The translations under genes were made by a program, and so were the position numbers. Below the pieces are notes generated by a model. The model was not told where the DNA came from. It made no database searches and saw only the letters and a program-made list of their open reading frames with translations. From positions 1 to 47,095 of the forward strand of contig NZ_LMEP01000011.1 in the NCBI RefSeq assembly GCF_001426405.1: DNA of 47,095 bases. Direction: 5' to 3'. This DNA is from Streptomyces sp. Root1304 (GTDB taxonomy: Bacteria > Actinomycetota > Actinomycetes > Streptomycetales > Streptomycetaceae). Positions 9,651 through 17,698 of the stretch are shown one piece after another (the stretch's first letter is position 1; each line of letters begins with the position of its first letter).

Positions 9651-9739
9651 GGTTCACCGACGCGGGGTGGAGCAGCTCGGTAGCTCGCTGGGCTCATAAC
9701 CCAGAGGTCGCAGGTTCAAATCCTGTCCCCGCTACTCAG
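9651..9739 (+). repeat. 89-bp direct repeat, copy 1 (contains tRNA-fMet)
   Basis: The block from GGTTCACCGA through CTACTCAG is identical to 11970-12058. It includes the whole tRNA plus ten bases before and five after. The two copies lie in the same orientation on either side of the Sel1-repeat gene, so recombination between them would delete that gene and one tRNA. Confidence 0.9.
9661..9734 (+). tRNA. tRNA-fMet (CAU), copy 1
   Basis: A 74-nt cloverleaf without encoded CCA. The anticodon loop is CTCATAA between GGG and CCC, the three G-C pairs typical of initiator tRNA. The first acceptor pair is a C1-U72 mismatch, another initiator feature in actinobacteria. The T-arm reads GCAGGTTCAAATCCTGT. 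A TACTGT -10-like box lies at 9644-9649. Confidence 0.97.
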
Positions 9740-9742
9740 AGG

Positions 9743-9778
9743 ACGAGGGCCCGGATCCATAAGGATCCGGGCCCTCGT
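9743..9778 (+). terminator. Terminator after tRNA-fMet copy 1
   Basis: A 16-bp perfect stem (ACGAGGGCCCGGATCC, 9743-9758, with its complement at 9763-9778) around a four-base loop, starting nine bases after the tRNA. Confidence 0.9.
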
Positions 9779-9938
9779 CGTGTGTCGGCGTGCGCGGGGG
9801 GCCCGAAGCGCGGTAGGGAAGGGGCGAGTTGGCGTGAGTCGTGTTTGACTTGTCTCTCTGTGGGCATGTCGACAAAACGCTGAGTGACCTCACTGGCTGC
9901 GGTATACCAGGTGTGCTCGGGTTGCGGGTGGTGCGACG

Positions 9939-11909
9939 ATGGTATTTATGGGGGACAGGGCAACTCTGTTGGAGACAGGGCGGTTTGTGCAGCGGCACGC
10001 CAGAAACGCCGCAGACGAGATCATCGAGGCAGTAGGGGCCGTCGATGCGGCCGTCGACACCACCGCCGAGACCGATGCCGACACCGAGAACGAGACCGAG
10101 ACCGAGGCCCGCCACCGGCGTGCCGCCGAGTGCGGCGACCTCGCCTCGATGAGCGCCCTCGGCGCGCTGCTGCTGCGCCGCGGTGACCTCGACGGCGCCG
10201 AGCCCCATCTGCGCGGCGCCACCGCCGAGGGCGACCGGGCCGCCGCGAACAACCTCGGCGTCCTGCTGCACCAGCGCGGCTACGCCGAGGAGGCCGCCGG
10301 CTGGTGGCGGGTCGCCGCCGTCGCCGGCTCCGCGCCCGCCGCCCACGCCCTCGGCCGCCACCACCGCGAGCGCGGCGACGAACCCGCCGCCGAGTACTGG
10401 CTGCGCCAGGCCGCCGAGCAGGGCCACGCCCTCGGCGCGTACGCTCTCGCCGACCTCCTGGAGCACCGCAGCGACGTCGGCGCCGAGCGCTGGCTGCGCG
10501 CTGCCGCCGAACAGGGCCACCGCGAGGCCGCCTACCGGCTCGCCCTCGCCCTGGAGCGCCGCGCCACCGAGACCACCCGCGGCCCGCACGAGACCGGCAC
10601 CCGGCTCAGGACGCCCGGCACCGGCGCGCTCGTGCCCGGCGGCGCCGCCACGGGCGCCGGAACCGCCGCGCCCGCGGGCGCCCCCGGCGAGCCCGGGGGA
10701 GAGCCCACCGAGGCCGAGCAGTGGTTCCGGCAGGCCGCCGCGCGCGGCCACCGGCGGGCCGCGCTCCACCTCGGCGCGATCCTGGAGCACCGGGGCGAGC
10801 TCAAGGAGGCCGGCCGCTGGTACCTCAGCTCCGCCAAGGAGGGCGAGGCCAAGGCCGCCTGCGCGCTCGGCTTCCTGCTCCGCGACGCCGGCGACGAGGA
10901 GAGCGCCGCCGTGTGGTGGCTGCGCGCCGCCCAGGACGGCGACGGGAACGCCGCCAACGCGCTGGGCGCGCTGCACGCCGCCCGGGGCGAGCAGCAGACC
11001 GCCGAGCGCTGGTACCGCGCCGCCATGGACGCGGGCGACGTCAACGGCGCCTACAACCTCGGGCTGCTCTGCGCCGCCCAGGACCGCATCCCGCAGGCCG
11101 AGCAGTGGTACCGCCGCGCGGCCTACGCGGGCCACCGCGAGGCCGCCAACGCGCTCGCCGTGCTGCTCCTCCAGGCCGGCGACGCCAACGGCGCCGAGCC
11201 CTGGTTCTCCAAGGCCGCCGAGGCCGGCAGCGTGGACGCCGCCTTCAACCTCGGCATCCTCCACGCGGGCCGCGACGACGACCGCACGGCCCTCGTCTGG
11301 TACGAGCGGGCCGCGGCCGCCGGGCACACCGAGGCGGCCCTCCAGGTGGGCATCGCGGCCCTCAGGGACGGCGACGAGCGGACCGCCGAGCGGCACCTGC
11401 GCTGCGCGGCCGGCGGCGGCAGCGCCGAGGCCGCCTTCCGGCTGGCCTCGGTGCTCGACGCGCGCCGCCCCGAGCCCGGCCCCGCCGTGCTCGGCGCGCC
11501 CCGCGAGGAGAAGTCCGAGTGCGAGGAGTGGTACGAGCGGGCCGCCCAGCAGGGCCACCGGCGCGCCCAGGTGCGGGTCGGGATGCTCGCCGCCGGGCGC
11601 GGCGACCTGGCCGAGGCCGACCGCTGGTACCGCGAGGCGGCGGAGGCGGGCAGCCGCAACGGCGCCTTCAACCTCGGGCTGCTGCTCGCCCGTGAGGGCA
11701 GCGAGCGCGAGGCCGCCCTCTGGTGGGCCAGGGCGGCCCGGGCCGGGCACGGCCGTGCCGCGCTGCGGCTCGCGCTGCTCGCGGCCCGGCGCGGGGAGCT
11801 GACCGAAGGGCGCCACTGGTGCGCCCGCGCGGTGGAGCTGGGCCCGGCGGAGGTCGCGGAGCGGGCGGCCCGGCTGAGCGAGGCGCTGCACCAGGAACTG
11901 ACCGCCTAG
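9939..11909 (+). CDS. Sel1-like / tetratricopeptide repeat protein
   Basis: A 656-residue protein from ATG 9939; ATG 9948 (MGDRATLLETGRF) is an equally plausible start. From about residue 60 it is built of some fifteen Sel1-type repeats of about 36 residues with the pattern AEQWYRRAAxxGHxxAAxxLGxLLxxRGD. They should form an alpha solenoid for protein contacts. One low-complexity insert rich in Gly, Ala and Pro interrupts the repeats at about residues 208-250. No signal peptide or membrane helix. Partner unknown. The gene sits between two identical tRNA-fMet genes and is probably transcribed on its own; a GGTATACC palindrome lies at 9901-9908 upstream. Confidence 0.88.
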   Translation: MVFMGDRATLLETGRFVQRHARNAADEIIEAVGAVDAAVDTTAETDADTENETETEARHRRAAECGDLASMSALGALLLRRGDLDGAEPHLRGATAEGDRAAANNLGVLLHQRGYAEEAAGWWRVAAVAGSAPAAHALGRHHRERGDEPAAEYWLRQAAEQGHALGAYALADLLEHRSDVGAERWLRAAAEQGHREAAYRLALALERRATETTRGPHETGTRLRTPGTGALVPGGAATGAGTAAPAGAPGEPGGEPTEAEQWFRQAAARGHRRAALHLGAILEHRGELKEAGRWYLSSAKEGEAKAACALGFLLRDAGDEESAAVWWLRAAQDGDGNAANALGALHAARGEQQTAERWYRAAMDAGDVNGAYNLGLLCAAQDRIPQAEQWYRRAAYAGHREAANALAVLLLQAGDANGAEPWFSKAAEAGSVDAAFNLGILHAGRDDDRTALVWYERAAAAGHTEAALQVGIAALRDGDERTAERHLRCAAGGGSAEAAFRLASVLDARRPEPGPAVLGAPREEKSECEEWYERAAQQGHRRAQVRVGMLAAGRGDLAEADRWYREAAEAGSRNGAFNLGLLLAREGSEREAALWWARAARAGHGRAALRLALLAARRGELTEGRHWCARAVELGPAEVAERAARLSEALHQELTA

Positions 11910-11969
11910 GGCCTGTGGGGGCCGCGCGGCAACGGATTTGCGCTGGTCGGGGGAGGTCCCGTAGAGTCA

Positions 11970-12058
11970 GGTTCACCGACGCGGGGTGGAGCAGCTCGGT
12001 AGCTCGCTGGGCTCATAACCCAGAGGTCGCAGGTTCAAATCCTGTCCCCGCTACTCAG
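11970..12058 (+). repeat. 89-bp direct repeat, copy 2 (contains tRNA-fMet)
   Basis: Identical to 9651-9739, same orientation, 2.3 kb away. Confidence 0.9.
11980..12053 (+). tRNA. tRNA-fMet (CAU), copy 2
   Basis: Sequence identical to copy 1 at 9661-9734, with the same initiator features and no encoded CCA. Its upstream region differs beyond ten bases and offers TAGAGT (11962-11967) as -10, so the two copies have separate promoters. Confidence 0.97.
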
Positions 12059-12108
12059 TAGCAACGAAGGCCCTTCGTCGTACCCGCGCTGATGCACGGG
12101 GCATGAAA

Positions 12109-12134
12109 ATGGCCCCCGCCGGAGCGGGGGCCAT
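12109..12134. terminator. Terminator between tRNA-fMet copy 2 and the Fur-family gene
   Basis: An 11-bp perfect stem (ATGGCCCCCGC, 12109-12119, with GCGGGGGCCAT, 12124-12134) and a CGGA loop, lying between two converging transcripts. Confidence 0.85.
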
Positions 12135-12146
12135 CTCGGTGTCTCG

Positions 12147-12566
12147 TCAGGCCGTCGTGGCGCAGCTCGGGCAGATGCCCCGGTACGTGACCTCGACGTT
12201 CGAGATCGTGAAGCCGAAGCGCTCGGTGTCCGGGAGGTCCGCCAGCGGGTCGCCGCCCGGGTGGACGTCGCGGATCGCGCCGCAGCGGCCGCAGACCAGG
12301 TGCTGGTGGGGCCGGTGGGCGTTCGGGTCGTACCGTTTGGCGCGGCCGTCGGTCGCGACCTCGAGGACCTCGCCGAGGGTGACCATCTCGCCCAGCGTGT
12401 TGTAGACGGTCGCGCGCGAGATCTCGGGAAGGCGCGTCACTGCGCGCGCGTGGACCTCGTCGGCGGTCAGGTGCACGTGATCCCCGTCGAGGACCTCGGC
12501 CACGACGCGTCGCTGCGCGGTCATCCGCCAGCCGCGTCCGCGCAGTCGTTCCAACAGGTCGCTCAT
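12147..12566 (-). CDS. Fur-family transcriptional regulator (CatR/PerR-like)
   Basis: A 139-residue regulator from ATG 12566. The N-terminal winged helix contains the recognition segment ISRATVYNTLGEM (residues 49-61). The C-terminal metal/dimer domain has the HRPHQH cluster (84-89) and two structural zinc pairs, Cys92-x2-Cys95 and Cys132-x2-Cys135. It is divergent from the catalase gene, with a palindrome of Fur/PerR type between them, so it probably represses the catalase until peroxide oxidises it. Length and arrangement recall S. coelicolor CatR-CatA, but I cannot prove orthology and leave the symbol empty. Confidence 0.9.
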   Translation of the reverse strand: MSDLLERLRGRGWRMTAQRRVVAEVLDGDHVHLTADEVHARAVTRLPEISRATVYNTLGEMVTLGEVLEVATDGRAKRYDPNAHRPHQHLVCGRCGAIRDVHPGGDPLADLPDTERFGFTISNVEVTYRGICPSCATTA

Positions 12567-12626
12567 GAGGGTCAGGGTAGCAGTCGCGGGCCCGTATCCC
12601 GAACAGGTGTGACTTTGGATGTTCAC

Positions 12627-12654
12627 TTGACTTGGACAAAGTCCATTGTAGGGT
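12627..12654 (+). promoter_or_regulatory. Catalase promoter
   Basis: TTGACT (12627-12632) and TAGGGT (12649-12654) are separated by 16 bp and lie 40 bp upstream of the catalase start. This is a good housekeeping-type promoter for a streptomycete. Confidence 0.65.
12633..12645. promoter_or_regulatory. Probable operator of the Fur-family regulator
   Basis: TGGACAAAGTCCA is a perfect 5-3-5 palindrome placed exactly in the spacer of the catalase promoter, where bound repressor would block RNA polymerase. It also lies upstream of the regulator gene, allowing autoregulation. Assignment to this regulator rests on position. Confidence 0.65.
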
Positions 12655-12693
12655 CGAGTGCGGCACAGCAGGGACAGGACGCAGGAGGCGCAC

Positions 12694-14145
12694 GTGACGC
12701 AGGGACCGCTCACCACGGAGGCCGGCGCGCCGGTCGCGGACAACCAGAACAGCGAGACGGCGGGCGTCGGCGGCCCGGTGCTCGTCCAGGACCAGCTCCT
12801 CCTGGAGAAGCTCGCCCACTTCAACCGGGAGCGCATCCCGGAGCGCGTGGTCCACGCGCGCGGTGCGGGCGCCTACGGCACCTTCACCCTCACCCGTGAC
12901 GTCTCGCGGTGGACGCGCGCCGCGTTCCTCTCCGAGGTCGGCAAGGAGACCGAGACCTTCCTGCGCTTCTCCACCGTCGCGGGCAACCTCGGCGCGGCCG
13001 ACGCCGTGCGCGACCCGCGCGGCTGGGCGCTGAAGTTCTACACCGAGGAGGGCAATTACGACCTCGTCGGCAACAACACCCCGGTGTTCTTCATCAAGGA
13101 CGCCATCAAGTTCCCCGACTTCATCCACACCCAGAAGCGCGACCCGTACTCGGGCTCGCAGGAGGCGGACAACGTCTGGGACTTCTGGGGCCTCTCCCCG
13201 GAGTCGACCCACCAGGTGACCTGGCTCTTCGGCGACCGCGGCATCCCCGCCTCGTACCGCCACATGAACGGCTACGGCTCGCACACCTTCCAGTGGAACA
13301 ACGAGGCCGGCGAGGTCTTCTGGGTCAAGTACCACTTCAAGACCGACCAGGGCATCAAGAACCTCACCCAGGACGAGGCCAACCGGCTCGCCGGCGAGGA
13401 CCCGGACTCGCACCAGCGCGACCTGCGCGAGGCCATCGAGCGCGGCGACTTCCCGAGCTGGACCGTGCAGGTCCAGATCATGCCCGCGGCCGACGCGGCG
13501 ACCTACCGCTTCAACCCCTTCGACCTCACCAAGGTGTGGCCGCACGAGGACTACCCGCCGATCGAGATCGGCAGGCTGGAGCTCAACCGCAACCCGGAGA
13601 ACATCTTCGCCGAGGTCGAGCAGTCGATCTTCAGCCCCGCGCACTTCGTGCCGGGCATCGGCCCCTCCCCGGACAAGATGCTCCAGGGCCGGCTCTTCGC
13701 CTACGGCGACGCCCACCGCTACCGCGTCGGCATCAACGCCGACCACCTGCCGGTGAACCGCCCGCACGCCACCGAGGCGCGCACCCACTCCCGTGACGGC
13801 CACCTCTACGACGGCCGCCACAAGGGCGCGAAGAACTACGAGCCGAACAGCTTCGGCGGCCCGTTCCAGACGGACCGCCCGCTGTGGCAGCCCGCCCCGG
13901 TCACCGGCGTCACCGGCGACCACGCCGCCCCGGCGCACGCGGAGGACGACGACTTCGTTCAGGCGGGCACCCTCTACCGCCTGATGTCGGAGGACGAGAA
14001 GGGCCGTCTGGTCGCGAACCTCTCGGGCTTCATCGCCAAGGTCTCGCGCGAGGACATCGTCGAGCGCGCGATCGGCAACTTCCGCAAGGCGGACGGAGAC
14101 TTCGGCAAGCGGCTGGAGGCCGCGGTCCAGGCCCTGCGCGGCTGA
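12694..14145 (+). CDS. Monofunctional haem catalase (clade 3 type)
   Basis: A 483-residue cytoplasmic catalase from GTG 12694 with AGGAGG six bases upstream. It converts hydrogen peroxide to water and oxygen. Catalytic His54 lies in [11 protein letters not shown], distal Asn127 in VGNNTPVFF, and the haem ligand Tyr337 in [12 protein letters not shown] (R333-x3-Y337). The length fits small-subunit catalases. A strong promoter with an embedded palindrome lies upstream, and the divergent Fur-family gene is the likely regulator. The gene could be called katA/catA, but the exact name depends on orthology. Confidence 0.96.
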   Translation: MTQGPLTTEAGAPVADNQNSETAGVGGPVLVQDQLLLEKLAHFNRERIPERVVHARGAGAYGTFTLTRDVSRWTRAAFLSEVGKETETFLRFSTVAGNLGAADAVRDPRGWALKFYTEEGNYDLVGNNTPVFFIKDAIKFPDFIHTQKRDPYSGSQEADNVWDFWGLSPESTHQVTWLFGDRGIPASYRHMNGYGSHTFQWNNEAGEVFWVKYHFKTDQGIKNLTQDEANRLAGEDPDSHQRDLREAIERGDFPSWTVQVQIMPAADAATYRFNPFDLTKVWPHEDYPPIEIGRLELNRNPENIFAEVEQSIFSPAHFVPGIGPSPDKMLQGRLFAYGDAHRYRVGINADHLPVNRPHATEARTHSRDGHLYDGRHKGAKNYEPNSFGGPFQTDRPLWQPAPVTGVTGDHAAPAHAEDDDFVQAGTLYRLMSEDEKGRLVANLSGFIAKVSREDIVERAIGNFRKADGDFGKRLEAAVQALRG

Positions 14146-14165
14146 GGGCGCTTGTCGTAGGAGAG

Positions 14166-14200
14166 GGCGGGCCGGACTTCCGTACGGGGTCCGGCCCGCC
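14166..14200. terminator. Terminator after the catalase gene
   Basis: A 12-bp perfect stem (GGCGGGCCGGAC, 14166-14177, with GTCCGGCCCGCC, 14189-14200), between the converging catalase and CBS-domain genes. Confidence 0.85.
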
Positions 14201-14213
14201 TTCGCGTGTCCGC

Positions 14214-14603
14214 TCAGCCCGCCACGCTGTGCACCGGGATCCAGCAGCGGATGATGTCGCGCACGGAGACGATGCCGACCGGCCCGTGGTCGTCGAGGAC
14301 GACGAGATGGCGGAAGCCGCCGCGGGTCATCGCCTCGGCCGCCTCCGCCAGGGTCCAGGAGGGCGCGGCGAAGACGACGTCACGGGTGGTGTGGGAGCCC
14401 GCGGTCTCCCGGTCGGGATCCTGCTCGCGGGCGAGCGAGTTGAGGATGTCGCGCTCGGTGAGGATGCCGAGCCCGCCGGCGTCGGTGTCGAGGACGACGG
14501 CCGCGCCGACGCGGCGCGCCGCCATCAGCCGGGCGGCCTGTCGGAGGGTGTGGGCGGGGCCGATGGTGAGGACCACGGTGCTCATGGCGTCACGGACGAG
14601 CAT
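14214..14603 (-). CDS. Two-CBS-domain protein
   Basis: A 129-residue protein from ATG 14603 with AAGGAGG upstream. A GTG at 14615 would overlap that ribosome site, so ATG is preferred. It consists of a tandem CBS pair only: MLVRDAMSTVVLTIGP...GILTERDIL (1-58) and TTRDVVFAAPSWTLAEAAEAM...GIVSVRDII (70-122). Such modules usually bind adenosine ligands (AMP, ATP, SAM) and sense energy or stress. The effector or partner is unknown. It converges on the catalase gene. Confidence 0.88.
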   Translation of the reverse strand: MLVRDAMSTVVLTIGPAHTLRQAARLMAARRVGAAVVLDTDAGGLGILTERDILNSLAREQDPDRETAGSHTTRDVVFAAPSWTLAEAAEAMTRGGFRHLVVLDDHGPVGIVSVRDIIRCWIPVHSVAG

Positions 14604-14711
14604 GGGCGGAGCCACCTCCTTGGTGAAACGTTCCCGCCTTCAACGAGAACGGATTCACAAGTTCACAAGCGGGGGGACTCTCAGAGTGGCACCGGGGGAG
14701 GGACCCGACAA

Positions 14712-14781
14712 GGGGGCGCGCGAAGCGCCCCCGGGAGCGCGTCGGCGCGCTCGGTCCCGCGCGTCGCCGCGCTCCCGGGGG
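14712..14781 (-). terminator. Terminator region after hisN (two overlapping hairpins)
   Basis: GGGGGCGC/GCGCCCCC forms one stem (14712-14732). A second, longer stem pairs 14728-14740 (CCCCCGGGAGCGC) with 14769-14781. They overlap and are alternatives. Both lie just downstream of the minus-strand hisN stop. Confidence 0.7.
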
Positions 14782-14797
14782 CGGGGAGGAGGCGCGC

Positions 14798-15607
14798 TCA
14801 GGCGCCCGCGTCCTCCTGGTTGAGGTAGCTCAGCAGCTCGCCGTGGAGCAGACCGTTCGAGGCCGCCGCGTTGCCGCTGTGCGGGCCGTGCCGGCCGTCG
14901 AGGCCGGTGTACGTGCCGCCGGCCTCCTGGACCACGATCGACACCGCCGCCATGTCCCACAGCGACAGCTCCGGCTCCGCGCAGATGTCCACGGAACCCT
15001 CCGCGACCATCATGTACGGCCAGAAGTCGCCGTACGCACGGGTCCGCCAGCACGCGCGCGTGAGGTCGAGGAAGCCCTCGAGGCGCCCCCGCTCCTCCCA
15101 GCCGCTCAGCGAGGAGTACGCGAAGGAGGCGTCCTCCAGGGTGGCGACCTTCGAGACGCCCAGCCGGGTCGCCGAGGCCAGGCTGCGGCCGGTGTACGCG
15201 CCGAGGCCCTTCGCCGCCCACCAGCGGCGGCCGAGCGCCGGCGCCGACACCACGCCGACCACCGGCTGGAAGCCGGTCTCCCCGGCCTCCATCAGCGAGA
15301 TCAGGGTCGCCCAGACCGGCACCCCGCGCACGTAGTTCTTCGTGCCGTCGATCGGGTCGATCACCCAGCGGCGCGGGCCCGAGCCCTCCACGCCGTACTC
15401 CTCGCCGAGGATCGCGTCACGCGGCCGCGCGCGGTGCAGCTGACCCCGGATCAGCTCCTCGGCCGCCTTGTCGGCCTCGCTCACCGGGGTCATGTCCGGC
15501 TTGGTCTCGACCTTGAGGTCGAGCGCCTGGAACCGGTCCATGGTGGCCGCGTCGGCGGCATCGGCGAGGACATGGGCGAGACGCAGATCATCGTGGTAAT
15601 CGGCCAT
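14798..15607 (-). CDS. hisN: Inositol-monophosphatase-family phosphatase, likely histidinol-phosphatase
   Basis: A 269-residue protein from ATG 15607. The metal-binding signature of the IMPase family is complete: GEEYG (68-72), DPIDGT (84-89) and WDMAA (217-221), with SEAD (43-46) upstream. In Streptomyces an IMPase-family protein from what I believe is this locus (SCO5208 in S. coelicolor) supplies histidinol-phosphatase activity, the penultimate histidine step; the residue pattern and the [19 protein letters not shown] start agree with that group. Without alignment, a broader inositol- or nucleotide-phosphatase role cannot be excluded. Not in a his operon. Confidence 0.85.
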   Translation of the reverse strand: MADYHDDLRLAHVLADAADAATMDRFQALDLKVETKPDMTPVSEADKAAEELIRGQLHRARPRDAILGEEYGVEGSGPRRWVIDPIDGTKNYVRGVPVWATLISLMEAGETGFQPVVGVVSAPALGRRWWAAKGLGAYTGRSLASATRLGVSKVATLEDASFAYSSLSGWEERGRLEGFLDLTRACWRTRAYGDFWPYMMVAEGSVDICAEPELSLWDMAAVSIVVQEAGGTYTGLDGRHGPHSGNAAASNGLLHGELLSYLNQEDAGA

Positions 15608-15737
15608 GGTCGGCACTCTATCCCCGCGCGATCCCCGCACGGAGAACCGTCCACCGCGACCCCTTGACAGGGCGTGGGCGGCTCCCGACGCTGGGCCCCT
15701 GAGCCGCGTACGGAAACGTCCGCTCCGGGAGGCGACG

Positions 15738-16373
15738 ATGCCGACTGCCCGTGAGGCCCTGCTCGACGCCGCGGTCGCCGCGCTCGCGCACCGGTCCTGG
15801 TCCGCCGTGCGGATGGCCGACCTGGCCGCCGCCGCCCGGGTCTCCCGGCAGACCCTCTACAACGAGTTCGGCAGCAAGGAGGGCCTCGCCCGCGCCCTGG
15901 TGCGCAGGGAGGCCGACACCTATCTCCAGGGCGTCCGGCGGCTGCTCGCCGCCCCCGCCCCGCCCGAGCGGAACCTCGTCGCCCTCGCCGAGTGGATCGT
16001 CGCCCGCGCCGCCGTCCGCCCGATACTGCGGGCCCTGCTCACCGGCGCCTGGAACGAGCGGCTGCCCCAGCCCCGGCCGGTCCGGCCCGGCGGCCGGCTC
16101 GCCCCCGTCCCCGCCCAGCGGCGCGCCGACGAGGGCCCGCCCGCGCCGGGCGAACTCGTGGCGGAGACCGCGGCCTGCGCGGGGGAGGAGTGGGCGGCCG
16201 GCTGCGAACTCGCCGTACGGATCGCCCTCAGCCATGTCGTCGCACCGGCCCTGCCGGTGGGCCCTCAGTGTGCCGAACCGGAGAGCTGGAGCCCGATGAC
16301 CCCCGCGATCACCAGGCTGATGGACACGATCTTGAGCGTGGACACCACGTCGCCGAGGAAGACCATCCCGTAG
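15738..16373 (+). CDS. TetR-family regulator
   Basis: A 211-residue protein from ATG 15738 with GGGAGG upstream. The N-terminal TetR helix-turn-helix is at about residues 10-55 ([29 protein letters not shown]). The ligand domain is short. The last 37 residues (after [10 protein letters not shown]) are read through the antisense of the converging SMR gene; the overlap is 109 bp (16265-16373). That tail looks non-native, so the original stop may have been lost. The neighbouring SMR pump is the natural target, in the manner of QacR-like regulators. Confidence 0.85.
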   Translation: MPTAREALLDAAVAALAHRSWSAVRMADLAAAARVSRQTLYNEFGSKEGLARALVRREADTYLQGVRRLLAAPAPPERNLVALAEWIVARAAVRPILRALLTGAWNERLPQPRPVRPGGRLAPVPAQRRADEGPPAPGELVAETAACAGEEWAAGCELAVRIALSHVVAPALPVGPQCAEPESWSPMTPAITRLMDTILSVDTTSPRKTIP

Positions 16374-16588
16374 ATCGCCGTCCCGGCCGCCCCGATCCCG
16401 GTCCACACCGCGTACGCCGGACCCACGTCCAGCTTCCGCAGCGCGAGCGTCAGGAGGCCGAAGCTGCCCAGGGCGAAGGCCGCGAAGGCGACCGTCGGCC
16501 ACAGCCGGGTGAATCCGTGCGAGAGCTTCAGGCAGACCGCGAATCCCGTCTCCAGGATCCCCGCGACCACCACCAGCAGCCACGCCAT
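16265..16588 (-). CDS. Small multidrug resistance (SMR) family transporter
   Basis: A 107-residue protein from ATG 16588 with GGGAGG upstream. It has four transmembrane helices: [60 protein letters not shown] and [18 protein letters not shown]. The essential membrane Glu13 (GILETG) is present. It should act as an antiparallel dimer exchanging protons for small cationic drugs or guanidinium. No guanidine riboswitch was seen upstream. It converges on and overlaps the TetR gene. Confidence 0.92.
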   Translation of the reverse strand: MAWLLVVVAGILETGFAVCLKLSHGFTRLWPTVAFAAFALGSFGLLTLALRKLDVGPAYAVWTGIGAAGTAIYGMVFLGDVVSTLKIVSISLVIAGVIGLQLSGSAH

Positions 16589-16681
16589 CGTCAGTGCCTC
16601 CCACGCCCGTCGGTGACTGCTTCGTCGCACTTGGTGCGATTATGCACTTACCGGTCGTGGGAGCCCGTAAACGTGGACGGC

Positions 16682-17695
16682 TCAGTCGCCCTCGCGTCGT
16701 TCCCTGGTCGCCAGGAGCCGGCGCAGCGAGACGAGCCGCGCCGGATCGGCGTGCCCCTCCGCCACCCAGGCGTCGAGCGCGCAGTCCGGCTCGTCGTGGC
16801 TGCACGCGCGCGGGCAGTTCTCCGTACCCGGTACCAGGTCGGGGAAGGCGAGGATCACCCGGGACGGGTCCACGTGGTGCAGGCCGAAGGAGCGGACGCC
16901 CGGGGTGTCGATGACCCAGCCGCCCTCCTTGTCGTTGAGCGGCAGCGCCAGCGCGGAGGTGGTGGTGTGCCGGCCGCGGCCCGTGACCGCGTTGACGAGA
17001 CCCGTGGTCCGCCGTCGTTCCGGCGGGACCAGGGCGTTGACCAGGGTCGTCTTGCCGACGCCGGAGTGCCCGACGAAGGCGGTCGTCCGGCCCTTGAGGT
17101 GCTCGTGGACCCGCTCGGCCGCGACCCCGTCGACGAACTCGTCGCGGGTGGTCACCACATACGGCACGCCCAGCGCCCCGTACATGTCCAGGAGCGCGTC
17201 CGGCGGCGCGAGGTCCGACTTGGTGAGGACGAGCAGCGGGGTGAGGCCGCCGTCGTACGCGGCGACCAGACAGCGGTCGATCAGCCGGGGGCGCGGCTCG
17301 GGGTCGGCGAGCGCGGTGACGATCGCCAGCTGGTCGGCGTTGGCGACGACCACCCGCTCGTACGGGTCGTCGTCGTCGGCCGTGCGGCGCAGCACCGAGC
17401 TGCGCTCACCGATCCGGACGATCCGGGCGAGGGTGTCCTTCTCGCCGGAGAGGTCGCCGACGAGCGAGACCCGGTCGCCGACCACGGCGGCCTTGCGGCC
17501 CAGTTCGCGGGCCTTCATCGCCGTGACGGCGATGTCGTCGACCAGGACGGTCAGCCGGCCGCGGTCGACGGTGAGGACCATGCCCTCGACGGCGTCCTCG
17601 TGCTTCGGGCGGATGGTCGTACGGGGACGGGTGCCCTTGCGGTTGGGCCGCTGGCGGATGTCGTCCTCGTCGGTGTGCTTGCCGTAACGCCGCAT
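16682..17695 (-). CDS. rsgA: Ribosome small-subunit GTPase RsgA
   Basis: A 337-residue circularly permuted GTPase from ATG 17695; it helps 30S ribosome maturation. The order of motifs is diagnostic: an OB domain (about 33-95), then G4 TKSD (158-161), then G1 GHSGVGKTT (209-217), G2 GRGRHTTT and G3 DTPG (263-266). The C-terminal zinc-binding segment has Cys294, Cys298, His300 and Cys305. Its start lies three bases after the aroA stop, so the two form an operon. Confidence 0.96.
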   Translation of the reverse strand: MRRYGKHTDEDDIRQRPNRKGTRPRTTIRPKHEDAVEGMVLTVDRGRLTVLVDDIAVTAMKARELGRKAAVVGDRVSLVGDLSGEKDTLARIVRIGERSSVLRRTADDDDPYERVVVANADQLAIVTALADPEPRPRLIDRCLVAAYDGGLTPLLVLTKSDLAPPDALLDMYGALGVPYVVTTRDEFVDGVAAERVHEHLKGRTTAFVGHSGVGKTTLVNALVPPERRRTTGLVNAVTGRGRHTTTSALALPLNDKEGGWVIDTPGVRSFGLHHVDPSRVILAFPDLVPGTENCPRACSHDEPDCALDAWVAEGHADPARLVSLRRLLATRERREGD

Positions 17696-17698
17696 GGT

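Noticed and set aside
9732..11891. 719-codon minus-strand frame opposite the Sel1-repeat gene
   Set aside because: A repeat-induced antisense frame with no recognisable domain.
10130..11900. Regular repeats resembling a CRISPR array
   Set aside because: The periodicity is about 108 bp and in frame; it encodes Sel1-type protein repeats.
9651..12058. The tRNA-fMet repeats as attL/attR of an integrated element
   Set aside because: The repeats include complete tRNAs rather than 3' ends, and the single gene between them is not mobile.
14604..14680. A SigB-like promoter (GNNT...GGGAAC) upstream of the CBS gene
   Set aside because: Spacing and the -10 do not fit the consensus well enough.
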